Assembly: GCA_964556475.1 (NCBI GenBank)
Contig: CAZKVU010000008.1
Coordinates: 1 to 41,542 of the forward strand
DNA length: 41,542 bases
From: CAZKVU01 sp964556475
GTDB lineage: Bacteria; Patescibacteriota; Microgenomatia; UBA1406; HO2-37-13b
Direction of reading: 5' to 3'
Shown in pieces: positions 22,778-32,438 of this stretch. How positions within the stretch are numbered: position 1 is the first letter of the stretch; the number at the start of each line of letters is the position of its first letter. Position numbers and translations under genes: made by a program. Below the pieces are notes generated by a model. That model was not told the DNA's origin and made no database searches. It saw only the letters and a program-made list of their open reading frames with translations.

Positions 22778-24493
22778 ATGTCTATTCCCACAAAACAGTT
22801 TCTGGATTTGCTGGTTTCGCAAAACCTGCTCACGGCAGATCTTGCTCAAAAATACGAAATAGACTCCCTTCAAAAAAATGTTCCGATTGATGATTATTTG
22901 CTTCAGTATTCAAACATTCCAAAAACCAATATTCTTAAAAACAAAGCTGGACTTCTGAATATTCCGTGGGTTCTCGCGGATAATATGCCTGTTGCCCCTC
23001 AGGCAATTGCGCTTATTCCAGAGTCAATTGCACGAAGTTATTCACTTATGCCATACGAATTAAACGATGGCGATGGATCATTGAAAGTTGCCATGATTGA
23101 TCCCTTCGATGTTCAGACAATCAGTTTCCTTCAGAAAAAAACAGGTAAAAAAATTCTTCCGGTCTTGGCACTTAAAGAAGATATCGAAAAAATTATCGAC
23201 CTCGCGTATACTCAGACACTTTCTCCAAATATTACAGCTGCTTTGGAGGAAGTTGAACGACCAGTTAATACTGTTCAAGCAGATCAAATTAGTGCTCTTA
23301 TTAAAGAGGCTCCTATTGCAAAAATAGTTAAAACAATTCTTGAATATGCGATTAAGGGTCGTGCCTCTGATATTCATATTGAGGCACAGGAAGGGAAAAC
23401 TCGCGTACGGTACCGTATCGATGGTTTACTTCAGGAAAAACTCACGCTTCCAAAATCAATTCATGAATCACTTATATCAAGAATAAAAATTCTTTCGGGA
23501 ATGAAGATTGATGAAAAAAGAGCGCCGCAAGACGGCCGTTTTAATTTTAAAATGGCGGATGAAGAGGTGGACCTCCGTGTATCAACATTACCAACTGCTT
23601 TTGGTGAAAAAGTTGTTTTACGACTTTTGAAAAAAACAGGCGGTATTCCATCATTGAATGAACTCGGTTTAAGTGGACCTCAATTAAAAGCCCTTACTGA
23701 TGCAATATCAAAACCGTATGGAATCGTTCTTGTGACCGGACCAACAGGATCGGGAAAATCAACAACCTTATACTCACTATTGAGCGTGCTTAATAAACCC
23801 ACCGTGAATATTGTAACGCTGGAAGATCCAATCGAGTATCAGTTAAAGGGCATTAACCAGGTACAAGTTAATCCACAGGCTGGATTGACATTTGCATCGG
23901 GTTTACGATCTTTCCTCCGTCAGGATCCTAACATTATACTTGTAGGAGAAATTCGCGATACTGAAACAACGCAACTGGCTTTACAGGCGGCATTAACAGG
24001 TCACCTTGTATTTTCAACACTGCACACAAATGATGCGGCGACAGCTATTCCTCGTCTCATAGATCTGGGAGCTGAGCCATTCCTTATTTCTTCAGTTCTT
24101 AATGCAGTTATTGCACAAAGAATCGTAAGGAAAATCGATCCTGCGAAATCTGAGGAATATACGCCTGAACCGGAAGTTATCGAAAATATCAAATCAGTCC
24201 TTGGACCTTTTTTCCCGGAAAAGTATGCTTCCAATCCTGAAACCCTAAAACTAATTAAGAGGTCAGATTTAACTTCTGCTTCAAGCGGGTATTACGGCCG
24301 CGTAGGTATTTTTGAAGTCTTACAAATATCCCGACAGATTGATAAACTAATAATGGGTAACTCAACTGCTAACCAAATTAAGGATCAGGCAAGATCTGAG
24401 GGCCTTATTACGATGAAGCAGGATGGATACCTTAAAGCACTGGAGAAAATGACAACGCTTGAGGAAATCTTACGAGTTGCCGAATCTGAATAA
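22778..24493 (+). CDS. pilB: Type IV pilus extension ATPase PilB
   Basis: 571 residues. N-terminal GspE/MshEN domain (about 1-150), then the secretion ATPase core: ASDIHIEAQEGKTRVRYRIDG, RAPQDGRF, Walker A GPTGSGKSTT (321-330), Asp box EDPIEY, Walker B ILVGEIRDTETTQLALQAALTGH, His box STLHTNDAATAIPRL. The C-terminal zinc tetracysteine motif normal in PilB/GspE is absent (no Cys in that stretch), though the following YYGRVGIFEVL is kept. It powers pilin polymerisation. Confidence 0.96.
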   Translation: MSIPTKQFLDLLVSQNLLTADLAQKYEIDSLQKNVPIDDYLLQYSNIPKTNILKNKAGLLNIPWVLADNMPVAPQAIALIPESIARSYSLMPYELNDGDGSLKVAMIDPFDVQTISFLQKKTGKKILPVLALKEDIEKIIDLAYTQTLSPNITAALEEVERPVNTVQADQISALIKEAPIAKIVKTILEYAIKGRASDIHIEAQEGKTRVRYRIDGLLQEKLTLPKSIHESLISRIKILSGMKIDEKRAPQDGRFNFKMADEEVDLRVSTLPTAFGEKVVLRLLKKTGGIPSLNELGLSGPQLKALTDAISKPYGIVLVTGPTGSGKSTTLYSLLSVLNKPTVNIVTLEDPIEYQLKGINQVQVNPQAGLTFASGLRSFLRQDPNIILVGEIRDTETTQLALQAALTGHLVFSTLHTNDAATAIPRLIDLGAEPFLISSVLNAVIAQRIVRKIDPAKSEEYTPEPEVIENIKSVLGPFFPEKYASNPETLKLIKRSDLTSASSGYYGRVGIFEVLQISRQIDKLIMGNSTANQIKDQARSEGLITMKQDGYLKALEKMTTLEEILRVAESE

Positions 24494-24505
24494 CATAATA
24501 TATCT

Positions 24506-25573
24506 ATGACAATAGAAAATTTATTACAAATAACGATTGATAAAAGCGCTTCGGATTTACACTTAATTCCGGATCATTTCGCAACTATTAGAATCAATGG
24601 TGAATTGTACCCAATTAGATCAACTGATGGTTCAGAAAATGATGTACTGTCTGGTGAATCTATTTATAGTTTAATTGCACCATTATTAACTGAAGCTCAA
24701 AAAGAAAAACTCGCTGCTATAAAGGAAATCGATCTAGGTTATGCTTATAATGGAAATCGTTTTAGAATCAATATCTATAACTCAAAAGGAAAGATGGGGG
24801 CAGCGTTCCGTCTTATCAGCACCAAAATCAAAACACTCAACGAATTATTCCTTCCGACACATCTAACGGAATTTACTAAAGTCAGACAAGGTTTTATTCT
24901 CTTCACCGGTCCAACTGGAGAAGGAAAATCAACTTCGTTGGCATCGTTAATAAATGAAATTAACCTAACACAAGCGCAACACATCCTTACGATCGAAGAC
25001 CCAATTGAATATGTATATCCAAATGCGCTTTCCATCGTATCGCAAAGGGAAATCGGACAAGATACAAATGACTGGGCTATTGCACTTAAATCTGCTCTTC
25101 GTGAGGATCCAGATGTCATTCTTGTTGGAGAAATGCGAGATTATGAAGCAATTCAAGCAGCATTAACACTTGCTGAGACAGGTCACTTGGTTTTTTCCAC
25201 TCTTCACACAAATTCTGTTCCTCAAACGATTGATCGTATTGTTGATGTCTTTCCGTCATCACAGCAAAATCAAATCAGACTTCAGCTTGCAGCAACATTG
25301 AAGGCAATTGTTTCTCAAAGACTTGTCCCAAGTCTTGATAAAACAACTCGATACCCCGCATGTGAAATACTCATTAGTAATCCGGCAGTTGCATCGATTA
25401 TCAGAGAAAACAAAACTCATCTTATTGAAAATGTATTAGACACATCTGCTGCAGAAGGAATGACAACGATGGAAAAATCTCTCTTAACACTCTATCGAGA
25501 GGGTAAAATTTCAAAGGAATCAGCACTCCAATATGCCATTAGACTTCGACAAATGAAGCGAATGGTCACATAA
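24506..25573 (+). CDS. pilT: Type IV pilus retraction ATPase PilT
   Basis: 355 residues. PilT signatures: ASDLHLIPDHFATIRINGE near the N-terminus, Walker A GPTGEGKST (Glu where most have Ser), EDPIEYVYPN, Walker B VILVGEMRDYEAIQAALTLAETGH, and HTNSVPQTIDRIVDVFP (the AIRNLIRE-like region further on differs). It depolymerises pili and would support twitching or DNA uptake. It follows pilB by 12 nt. Confidence 0.95.
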   Translation: MTIENLLQITIDKSASDLHLIPDHFATIRINGELYPIRSTDGSENDVLSGESIYSLIAPLLTEAQKEKLAAIKEIDLGYAYNGNRFRINIYNSKGKMGAAFRLISTKIKTLNELFLPTHLTEFTKVRQGFILFTGPTGEGKSTSLASLINEINLTQAQHILTIEDPIEYVYPNALSIVSQREIGQDTNDWAIALKSALREDPDVILVGEMRDYEAIQAALTLAETGHLVFSTLHTNSVPQTIDRIVDVFPSSQQNQIRLQLAATLKAIVSQRLVPSLDKTTRYPACEILISNPAVASIIRENKTHLIENVLDTSAAEGMTTMEKSLLTLYREGKISKESALQYAIRLRQMKRMVT

Positions 25574-25576
25574 CGT

Positions 25577-26773
25577 ATGAAATTCGTATACCGCGCCATT
25601 AAACAAGGCGAAATTGCTAAAGGAGAAATAGACGCAAAAACAAAGGAAAAGGCTATTGAAATCCTGAAAGCCAACCGTATAACCATTCTTGATGTTGCAC
25701 CCAAAAAAAATCCTATTTTTAACTCAGATGCACTGGTAAATCATATTTCTTTTAATGAAATCGTGAACCTTACACGACATCTCTCAATTATGTTGAATGC
25801 CGGTTTAACTATTACAGATAGTATTGAAATTATTAAGAAGCAATCAGAAAGTAAAGGTCTTGCTAAGTTAATCAACGGAATTGAAGATGAAATCCGAGCG
25901 GGTAACAGTTTATCTTCGGCGCTAGAAAACCACCCCGATCATTTTAGTAATTTCTATATCGCACTTGTTAAAGCAGGTGAGGCATCAGGAAAACTCGATA
26001 ATGTTCTTGATAAATTGGCTCATAATCTGGAAAAGCAACGAGAGTTTAAAGGGAAGATTACCGGCGCACTGATTTATCCTGCGATTATTCTTGTTGTTAT
26101 GTTTGTAGTTATTTTTCTGATGATTACATTTGTTATTCCGAATTTGCTCAATGTGTACAAATCTTTTGATGCACAACTACCACCACAAACACTCTTTCTC
26201 ATAAATCTTTCAGATTTCTTTGTAGCGTGGTGGTGGCTCATATTAATATCAATCGGTGCAGCCGGGTGGGGAATCTTAAAATATAAGCAGTCTCGAACCG
26301 GTAAAAAAACAATGGATAGAATTATGCTCCATGTGCCTATTGTCGGGAAAGTGTTGAAGGTTTCAGCGCTTGTCGACACAACTCGCACACTTTCAATTTT
26401 AGTAAGCTCTGGAGTTTCGCTTCTTGATGCACTTGATATTATTACTGAAACAACAAATAACGTTGTCTATCAGGAAGCGCTTGGTAACTTACGCAAAGGT
26501 GTTGAAAAAGGTAACCCTTTATGGGCAATAATGGAAGAGCAGGCAGTTTTTCCACAAATACTCATTCAAATGACGAGGGTAGGTGAGCAAACAGGAAAGC
26601 TCGATGAAACACTTGATCATTTATCGCGCTATTTTGAAGCGGAATCAGAAATGGCTGTTAAAGCCTTAACAACAATGATTGAACCAACAGTTCTTGTTTT
26701 ACTCGGTATTACTGTCGGATTTGTTGTCTTTTCAATCATAACGCCAATATTCAGTTTGACATCATCAATATAA
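25577..26773 (+). CDS. pilC: Type IV pilus platform protein PilC
   Basis: 398 residues. Two GspF domains: LTRHLSIMLNAGLTITDSIEII (about 62-83) and TRTLSILVSSGVSLLDALDII (about 269-289). Membrane segments at about 168-190, 212-230 and 372-392. It is the inner-membrane platform that interacts with PilB/PilT and PilMNO. It starts 3 nt after pilT. Confidence 0.95.
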   Translation: MKFVYRAIKQGEIAKGEIDAKTKEKAIEILKANRITILDVAPKKNPIFNSDALVNHISFNEIVNLTRHLSIMLNAGLTITDSIEIIKKQSESKGLAKLINGIEDEIRAGNSLSSALENHPDHFSNFYIALVKAGEASGKLDNVLDKLAHNLEKQREFKGKITGALIYPAIILVVMFVVIFLMITFVIPNLLNVYKSFDAQLPPQTLFLINLSDFFVAWWWLILISIGAAGWGILKYKQSRTGKKTMDRIMLHVPIVGKVLKVSALVDTTRTLSILVSSGVSLLDALDIITETTNNVVYQEALGNLRKGVEKGNPLWAIMEEQAVFPQILIQMTRVGEQTGKLDETLDHLSRYFEAESEMAVKALTTMIEPTVLVLLGITVGFVVFSIITPIFSLTSSI

Positions 26774-26820
26774 TCAGTTATAAAAAAAAGTAGGCCTACT
26801 TACTAATTACAATTGTGCAC

Positions 26821-27426
26821 ATGATTAATAATGAAAAATTAAGCAATTTGCTTATTAAAACGCAATATTTCAGGCAAATTTTTATCCCAAAGTCCGGTTT
26901 CACCCTTGTTGAAGTCTTAATAGTTGTTGCAGTTATTGCAATTTTGGGTGCTATTGCCGTTATGACACTAAACCCAGCACAAGCAAGTCAAAAAGCTCGT
27001 GATGCACAACGACGAAAAGACGTTGCAACCTATCAATCAATTATTGAACAGTATCTTGAAGATAACCGTTCATCATACAGCGCATTAACCTCTGTTACCA
27101 CAAACGGTGCCACAAACTCCTGTTCAGGAGGTGTATTGAGAGCTTCATCAGGTACATGGACAACCTGTACATATGCAGCAACTCAGCCACTTGATCCGAC
27201 CAATGGTACCAGCAAGACCATTACAACCAATGGTGGTACAACATTAACGGATGATCTCTTGTACGAAATCACTGTTAATGCTGCAGGTAACTACAGAATC
27301 TGTGCTCACTTCGAGTCAACAGGTAATGCAGCAGCTCTGTCAGCAGATGGTGGATCATACACCAACTCATACGAGATTTACAACAACACCACCACAACCA
27401 ACAATGGATGTGCAACGGTGAACTAA
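26821..27426 (+). CDS. Major type IV pilin, copy 1
   Basis: 201 residues from the ATG at 26821; a GTG two codons earlier is less likely because TACAAT (26808-26813) ends 7 nt before the ATG. Long leader of 26 residues ending PKSG, then FTLVEVLIVVAVIAILGAIAVM (Glu5). Central ARDAQRRKDVATYQSIIEQYLEDN helix, then a Thr/Asn/Ser-rich head with four cysteines (CSGG, TCTY, RICAH, GCATVN). From GFTLVE to the stop it is identical to copy 2. Thr- and Asn-rich loops could be glycosylated by the genes downstream. Confidence 0.9.
   Translation: MINNEKLSNLLIKTQYFRQIFIPKSGFTLVEVLIVVAVIAILGAIAVMTLNPAQASQKARDAQRRKDVATYQSIIEQYLEDNRSSYSALTSVTTNGATNSCSGGVLRASSGTWTTCTYAATQPLDPTNGTSKTITTNGGTTLTDDLLYEITVNAAGNYRICAHFESTGNAAALSADGGSYTNSYEIYNNTTTTNNGCATVN
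26896..27426 (+). repeat. 531-bp direct repeat, copy 1
   Basis: From GGTTTCACCC to the pilin stop, this appears identical base for base to 27636-28166 (offset 740). Identity begins at the signal-peptide cleavage codon and ends with the stop codon; flanks on both sides are unrelated. Confidence 0.93.
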
Positions 27427-27542
27427 AATCTCATACCGTATCAGAGCATATATAAGGCAAGCAGTCTTATCTCAACAAATTACTTTCATTTAGATTGTCC
27501 TAACAATATTTTTATACATAACCCACGTATTTAAATTGCTAC

Positions 27543-27581
27543 TTGACAAGCTGTTCTGGAATGATCTATTATGGATATAGT
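27543..27581 (+). promoter_or_regulatory. Promoter of pilin copy 2
   Basis: TTGACA (27543-27548), 18-nt spacer, TATTAT (27567-27572); TATAGT at 27576-27581 is an alternative -10. The 5' leader would be about 17-26 nt. The gap between the pilin copies (27427-27605) otherwise holds no visible feature. Confidence 0.6.
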
Positions 27582-27605
27582 TATTAGAAATTTTTATTTA
27601 AATCT

Positions 27606-28166
27606 ATGCTTAATAGAATAAAATATAGGCAGAAGGGTTTCACCCTTGTTGAAGTCTTAATAGTTGTTGCAGTTATTGCAATTTTGGGTGCTATTGCCGT
27701 TATGACACTAAACCCAGCACAAGCAAGTCAAAAAGCTCGTGATGCACAACGACGAAAAGACGTTGCAACCTATCAATCAATTATTGAACAGTATCTTGAA
27801 GATAACCGTTCATCATACAGCGCATTAACCTCTGTTACCACAAACGGTGCCACAAACTCCTGTTCAGGAGGTGTATTGAGAGCTTCATCAGGTACATGGA
27901 CAACCTGTACATATGCAGCAACTCAGCCACTTGATCCGACCAATGGTACCAGCAAGACCATTACAACCAATGGTGGTACAACATTAACGGATGATCTCTT
28001 GTACGAAATCACTGTTAATGCTGCAGGTAACTACAGAATCTGTGCTCACTTCGAGTCAACAGGTAATGCAGCAGCTCTGTCAGCAGATGGTGGATCATAC
28101 ACCAACTCATACGAGATTTACAACAACACCACCACAACCAACAATGGATGTGCAACGGTGAACTAA
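27606..28166 (+). CDS. Major type IV pilin, copy 2
   Basis: 186 residues. Short leader MLNRIKYRQKG, then the same mature protein as copy 1 from FTLVE on. The short basic leader is the classical type, so this may be the main expressed copy. It has its own promoter and is followed 23 nt later by a strong terminator that closes the pilus gene cluster. Confidence 0.93.
   Translation: MLNRIKYRQKGFTLVEVLIVVAVIAILGAIAVMTLNPAQASQKARDAQRRKDVATYQSIIEQYLEDNRSSYSALTSVTTNGATNSCSGGVLRASSGTWTTCTYAATQPLDPTNGTSKTITTNGGTTLTDDLLYEITVNAAGNYRICAHFESTGNAAALSADGGSYTNSYEIYNNTTTTNNGCATVN
27636..28166 (+). repeat. 531-bp direct repeat, copy 2
   Basis: Second copy of the repeat at 26896-27426. It covers the complete mature pilin coding region and nothing else. 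Confidence 0.93.
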
Positions 28167-28189
28167 TGTAACTCAACATTAATAAAAAA

Positions 28190-28214
28190 GGCCCCCTTCA
28201 GGGGGTCTTTTTTT
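28190..28214 (+). terminator. Intrinsic terminator after the pilin genes
   Basis: GGCCCCC, loop TTCA, GGGGGTC (one G-U pair), then a run of T. An A-rich stretch in front makes it potentially usable in both directions. Confidence 0.85.
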
Positions 28215-28229
28215 ATATAATACTAGCTT

Positions 28230-30224
28230 ATGGGATATTTGTTATTTGCATTCTATTCTCTCTTTTTTCTTTTCTTCCAAACTAAAACGATATATGGTGG
28301 CGATGGGGGAGACTTCGCTGCTGCAGCAGTTTCAGGGGGATTTGCACATGCACCAGGATACCCATTCTATTCAATGGTTTCGTATTTGTTGACACATATT
28401 CCATACAGTACTCCAGCATGGCGCATCGGTCTTCTTTCCTCAATTCCTGCAGCAATCACTCTGACGCTTATTTATCTTATTATTAAGAAACAGACCTCAT
28501 CAATTTTCGCGGGCATTATTGCATCAGCTACTCTTGGCGTCACGTATGTTTTTTGGCTTTATTCGATAGTACCCGAGGTTTTTATATTATCAATATGCCT
28601 ATCAACTGCAATATTCTATTGTTTATATGAGTGGAGCATCTCCCACAAACAGAGATTAATATATCTTGCTGTCTTATTGTTTGGATTATCTGTGGCACAT
28701 CATCATATTGTTGCTTTTATGATTCCTTCATATGCATATATTATCTTGCTCAATAAAAAACATCTGCCAAAAAAAACATTTAAATCAATGCTTACACTAG
28801 CAATATGTTTTTGTATTGGTATTGCCTCATATATGTGGCTTCCAATAACCACATTTTTTGTTTCTGCACATACATGGGGTGATCCGGTAACATTCGGCAA
28901 GCTCATGAAGGTTGTCACACGCGCTTATTATGGCACCTTTATTGCTGCACAAAATTACAACCAGTCGATTACTGAACGCTTAAATCAAATTCCAATATTA
29001 TTCGGATTTTATGTTCAAGATTTCCTACTACCTACAATCCTCATTGCAGTGCTTGGGGCGATTCGTCTTTACAAAAAAAACAAACACATTTTTATATACA
29101 TAGTACTTGCATTCTTGTTTACTGGCCCTCTCTTCTTTACATATGCAAGTTACAAATACGTAACCCCATATGAAATTGCTGTTGCTGAAAGATTTCTACT
29201 TCCTTCATATGTCATGATTACTATCTTATTTGGTCATGGCATAGCATTTACTGAAATTCTGCTGCGTAGAGCACTTAAAAATTTAAAACCCGAAATCGCG
29301 ATACTGATCGCGTGTCTATTTATATTGATTCCACTTAGAATAGGTCTATATAACTACTTTCGTTTAGGCGTTCTTAAAAATGATCTGACTGCCGAGCACT
29401 TTGCTGAAGATTTACTTCATACAAAATCAAAAGATAAAAAAGCTGTATTCCTTCTCCAAAATGACAATACTGTCTTCAATACACAATATCTGCATCAATG
29501 GAAGAAAGATGAATATGCTGACGCAATACCCCTCAATCCGGCAGAACTAACAAATGGCTTTAGCATAAAGATGATTCAGAAGTATTATCCAGATATTAAA
29601 CTCCCAAATAACAAGACTCTCCATCCCATTGCAGATTTTATTAAAAAAAACTATGATAAGTATGAAATATATGCTGACTTACCTGATGATTACGCTAACT
29701 TGAAAGGTATAAGCGATGGCAAATGGCTGCCAAACGGATTAATATATAGATACTATTCAAAAGGTGACGAGCCAAATGTTCAGGAACTACTCAAGATTAA
29801 TAATGATTTTTGGAAGGTTTATCATAATCCATTCAATGAAAGTCTAAAGGAATATGGAAATCTACAACTTGAGCATGTTCTGGAATTCTATCAATTTGCA
29901 AGAGTACGATCAGCCATTGTGGCTTTAGAAGCTGGGAATAACAAAAATGCGCTCCATCATCTTGATGAATACAGAAAATTGAAACCGACTTCAAATCTTA
30001 AACTCGCGCAGGTCGATGCATCACTGGCATATATATCACTCAATAAATGTAACGAGGCAAAAGAGATTATCAAGAACACGACGCGATATGAAAAGGATGA
30101 ATATTACAAAATGATGATAGCTTATCACAGGGGGTGCACAAAGGATCAAGACAAGATTAAGCTTTGGGAGAAGAACTACGGCGATTTCTTAATGCGAAAA
30201 CAACAAATACTGCAAAAACTATAA
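28230..30224 (+). CDS. Polytopic membrane protein, DUF2723 / GT117-like
   Basis: 664 residues. About ten hydrophobic segments in the first 375 residues, then a soluble region with helical repeats. The N-terminal luminal-type motif GGDGGDFAAAAVSGGFAHAPGYPFYSM (given here in parts: GGDGGDF, then HAPGYPFYSM) is the DUF2723 signature, a GT-C fold family related to the TMEM260 O-mannosyltransferases. It is likely to transfer a sugar from a lipid-phosphate donor outside the membrane. TATAAT (28216-28221) ends 8 nt before the ATG, overlapping the preceding terminator tract. The 3' end overlaps the convergent YfhO-like gene by 68 nt. Confidence 0.82.
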   Translation: MGYLLFAFYSLFFLFFQTKTIYGGDGGDFAAAAVSGGFAHAPGYPFYSMVSYLLTHIPYSTPAWRIGLLSSIPAAITLTLIYLIIKKQTSSIFAGIIASATLGVTYVFWLYSIVPEVFILSICLSTAIFYCLYEWSISHKQRLIYLAVLLFGLSVAHHHIVAFMIPSYAYIILLNKKHLPKKTFKSMLTLAICFCIGIASYMWLPITTFFVSAHTWGDPVTFGKLMKVVTRAYYGTFIAAQNYNQSITERLNQIPILFGFYVQDFLLPTILIAVLGAIRLYKKNKHIFIYIVLAFLFTGPLFFTYASYKYVTPYEIAVAERFLLPSYVMITILFGHGIAFTEILLRRALKNLKPEIAILIACLFILIPLRIGLYNYFRLGVLKNDLTAEHFAEDLLHTKSKDKKAVFLLQNDNTVFNTQYLHQWKKDEYADAIPLNPAELTNGFSIKMIQKYYPDIKLPNNKTLHPIADFIKKNYDKYEIYADLPDDYANLKGISDGKWLPNGLIYRYYSKGDEPNVQELLKINNDFWKVYHNPFNESLKEYGNLQLEHVLEFYQFARVRSAIVALEAGNNKNALHHLDEYRKLKPTSNLKLAQVDASLAYISLNKCNEAKEIIKNTTRYEKDEYYKMMIAYHRGCTKDQDKIKLWEKNYGDFLMRKQQILQKL

Positions 30225-32385
30225 TATGTGCCGCGATTGAAATTGTACGTCCTGTGTAAAACGATTGCGGTATGTATTTAAACTCAACAACATGTTTGCC
30301 TTTTCTTAATTCGATACTTTGCTGAATAATATTCGTTAAAATTATTTTTGATTCCTTACCATTATCATAAGCATGCCAGTTTTTATCAGTAACATCCCCG
30401 AGAATAAGTAAACCATCGACTGGCATATCAACAGACAGCTTAATATATTCATTCCTGTCTTGGAGCCAATCAATCTTAATGGGATCACCTGAATAAGGTG
30501 CTGATTTTATTGTAGGCTTTTCCTCAACAAGAACAGTTGTGTATAACTTCTCATTCATAATTAATAATTTCTTAATAACATCGTTCATTGATTTTTCATA
30601 CTCATATTCAGTTACAATACGAACTCGGGGGAGAACTGATGGATTTTTATACAACAGATATTGATTTCCAAAATGATTTTCTTTAATAGTCTTCATCAGC
30701 TCCATACCTTGATACGGCTGGTCACTTTTACGAGAAACGATAAGATACCCAACATTTGAAATATCGAGCAAAACATCTGGGCGAGCTTTTTTTCTATTTT
30801 CAGTCGCGAATTCCAGCACTGCTTCATATAAATTATGTCTTTTTAATGTGGACAGCCCGGTGTACCCTTGAAGCTGTGAAATACCCCAAATTGAGTTTGA
30901 ATTAGGTAACATCTCGTTTCGACTGAATACATAGTAATCTTCAGCATTATTCCATCCATACTTCCCGTAAACACTTGCCTTATCTAAACCGCCACGTGGA
31001 GTCATCACACGACCTTTATTGCCATCTTTGAGTATCTCCTGAGCAAATTCAGGAGCAGCCATCCACTGGTCAGCACGTGCAGTTGGATAATACGTATACC
31101 AATAATAAAAAATGTCACAAACAGTTACCGCAAATAAAATTACAACAAAAATTTCTATCTTTTTTTTGTCAAGTCTTAGGAAACCCCTGTTCTTAATGTT
31201 TCTTAAGGCATATCCTAAAATGAAAACGAGGCCTAATGTCATGGGTAGAATAAATCGTGAAGGCACTCTAAAAATATTAAAAGGTGGGAATGAGTATACG
31301 AAATATGCGGGTGAGAATTTTCCGAGCATTAAAATAATGAAGAATAGAATAAATCCTAATAGAGCAAGCACATGTTTCTTTCTATAATTCTTAATCGTAA
31401 AAATTGATATGACAATTATTGGTAGTAAACCAATGTACTGGACAGTTTCCCAAAAAAATGTTCCCCCATATACCAGTGGAGGGGGGAATGTTCCCATTTT
31501 CGGAGATCCGAGAATAAATGGGGACAGAAAACCCTTGAACTGAACAATGGGAAAAGAAAAATAAGAGGCAGTTAGAACGTCGTAATTACGTGGGCGGGCT
31601 ACTATCTTAATGAGTTCGCTTGTTGGAAGTAAACTAACTGAACATAAAACTATACTAATAAGCGTACCCAGACCTACTAAAATAGTAAAACGAATAAATT
31701 CAGGAACTCGCGTTTTTATTGACTTGAGTGGTAATAGAAGTTCGAAAACATAGAGCATGGCTATGGTAAGCAGTGTTATAAATGTAATCTGAGCATAACC
31801 CGCAAAAATCTGCTGTGAGAGTACAAAGCTGAAAACGATAATGCTTAAAATATCACCTCTTTTTTTTACGTATTCAAAGATCAGTATGAGCCAGGGGAAC
31901 AATGAAGCTGCCTGAAGCATATTGTAGTGATTCATATGTCCAACGTAAAAACCCGAAAAGCCAAATACAAATCCACAAAATAGACTTGTTATTGCATCGA
32001 ATTTCTTATATCTCATAAGGGCATACATACCAACACATGCAAGGAAGAATGAGAGAATATATCCAAGATTAAATGCTATTGGGAAGCTTAGATACTTAAA
32101 CAACAAGTAGTTAGGGATATAGAAATAGCCAATCTGAGACTCAGCAAGTAGTGGAAATCCTGTTGCAATGGTTTTCTCCCATAATGGAATAGTGTTTGTT
32201 TTAAGTGATTCAGATAATATTAATTTAACCGGAATATTGAAGTTTGTTGTATCACTTCCATTGTATTCGGGTGTAATAAATAATGATAGATGAGGATAAA
32301 AAAGCCTTGAAAAGAATGCGAGCGTAATGGCCAGTATAATAAAACCAGCAAGTAGATCCTTTTTTTGAATATTAAAACGCACCAT
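30157..32385 (-). CDS. YfhO-like polytopic membrane protein (GT-C type)
   Basis: 742 residues. Some 12 hydrophobic segments in the first 450 residues and a final one near the C-terminus (about 715-735). Features of the YfhO family: YNGSDTTNFNIP near the first loop, PLWEKTIATGFPLLAES, FGFSGFYVGHMNHYNM, and late beta-rich soluble domain with KGKHVVEFKYIP before the last helix. YfhO proteins are needed for glycosylation of lipoteichoic acid and similar envelope polymers. The exact substrate here is unknown. Confidence 0.78.
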   Translation of the reverse strand: MVRFNIQKKDLLAGFIILAITLAFFSRLFYPHLSLFITPEYNGSDTTNFNIPVKLILSESLKTNTIPLWEKTIATGFPLLAESQIGYFYIPNYLLFKYLSFPIAFNLGYILSFFLACVGMYALMRYKKFDAITSLFCGFVFGFSGFYVGHMNHYNMLQAASLFPWLILIFEYVKKRGDILSIIVFSFVLSQQIFAGYAQITFITLLTIAMLYVFELLLPLKSIKTRVPEFIRFTILVGLGTLISIVLCSVSLLPTSELIKIVARPRNYDVLTASYFSFPIVQFKGFLSPFILGSPKMGTFPPPLVYGGTFFWETVQYIGLLPIIVISIFTIKNYRKKHVLALLGFILFFIILMLGKFSPAYFVYSFPPFNIFRVPSRFILPMTLGLVFILGYALRNIKNRGFLRLDKKKIEIFVVILFAVTVCDIFYYWYTYYPTARADQWMAAPEFAQEILKDGNKGRVMTPRGGLDKASVYGKYGWNNAEDYYVFSRNEMLPNSNSIWGISQLQGYTGLSTLKRHNLYEAVLEFATENRKKARPDVLLDISNVGYLIVSRKSDQPYQGMELMKTIKENHFGNQYLLYKNPSVLPRVRIVTEYEYEKSMNDVIKKLLIMNEKLYTTVLVEEKPTIKSAPYSGDPIKIDWLQDRNEYIKLSVDMPVDGLLILGDVTDKNWHAYDNGKESKIILTNIIQQSIELRKGKHVVEFKYIPQSFYTGRTISIAAHIIVFAVFVVFALRNRRSSSPKA

Positions 32386-32438
32386 CGTAAATCTATTGGA
32401 TAATGGACTAATTATATACTAGAATAGAAAAGTTTCAT

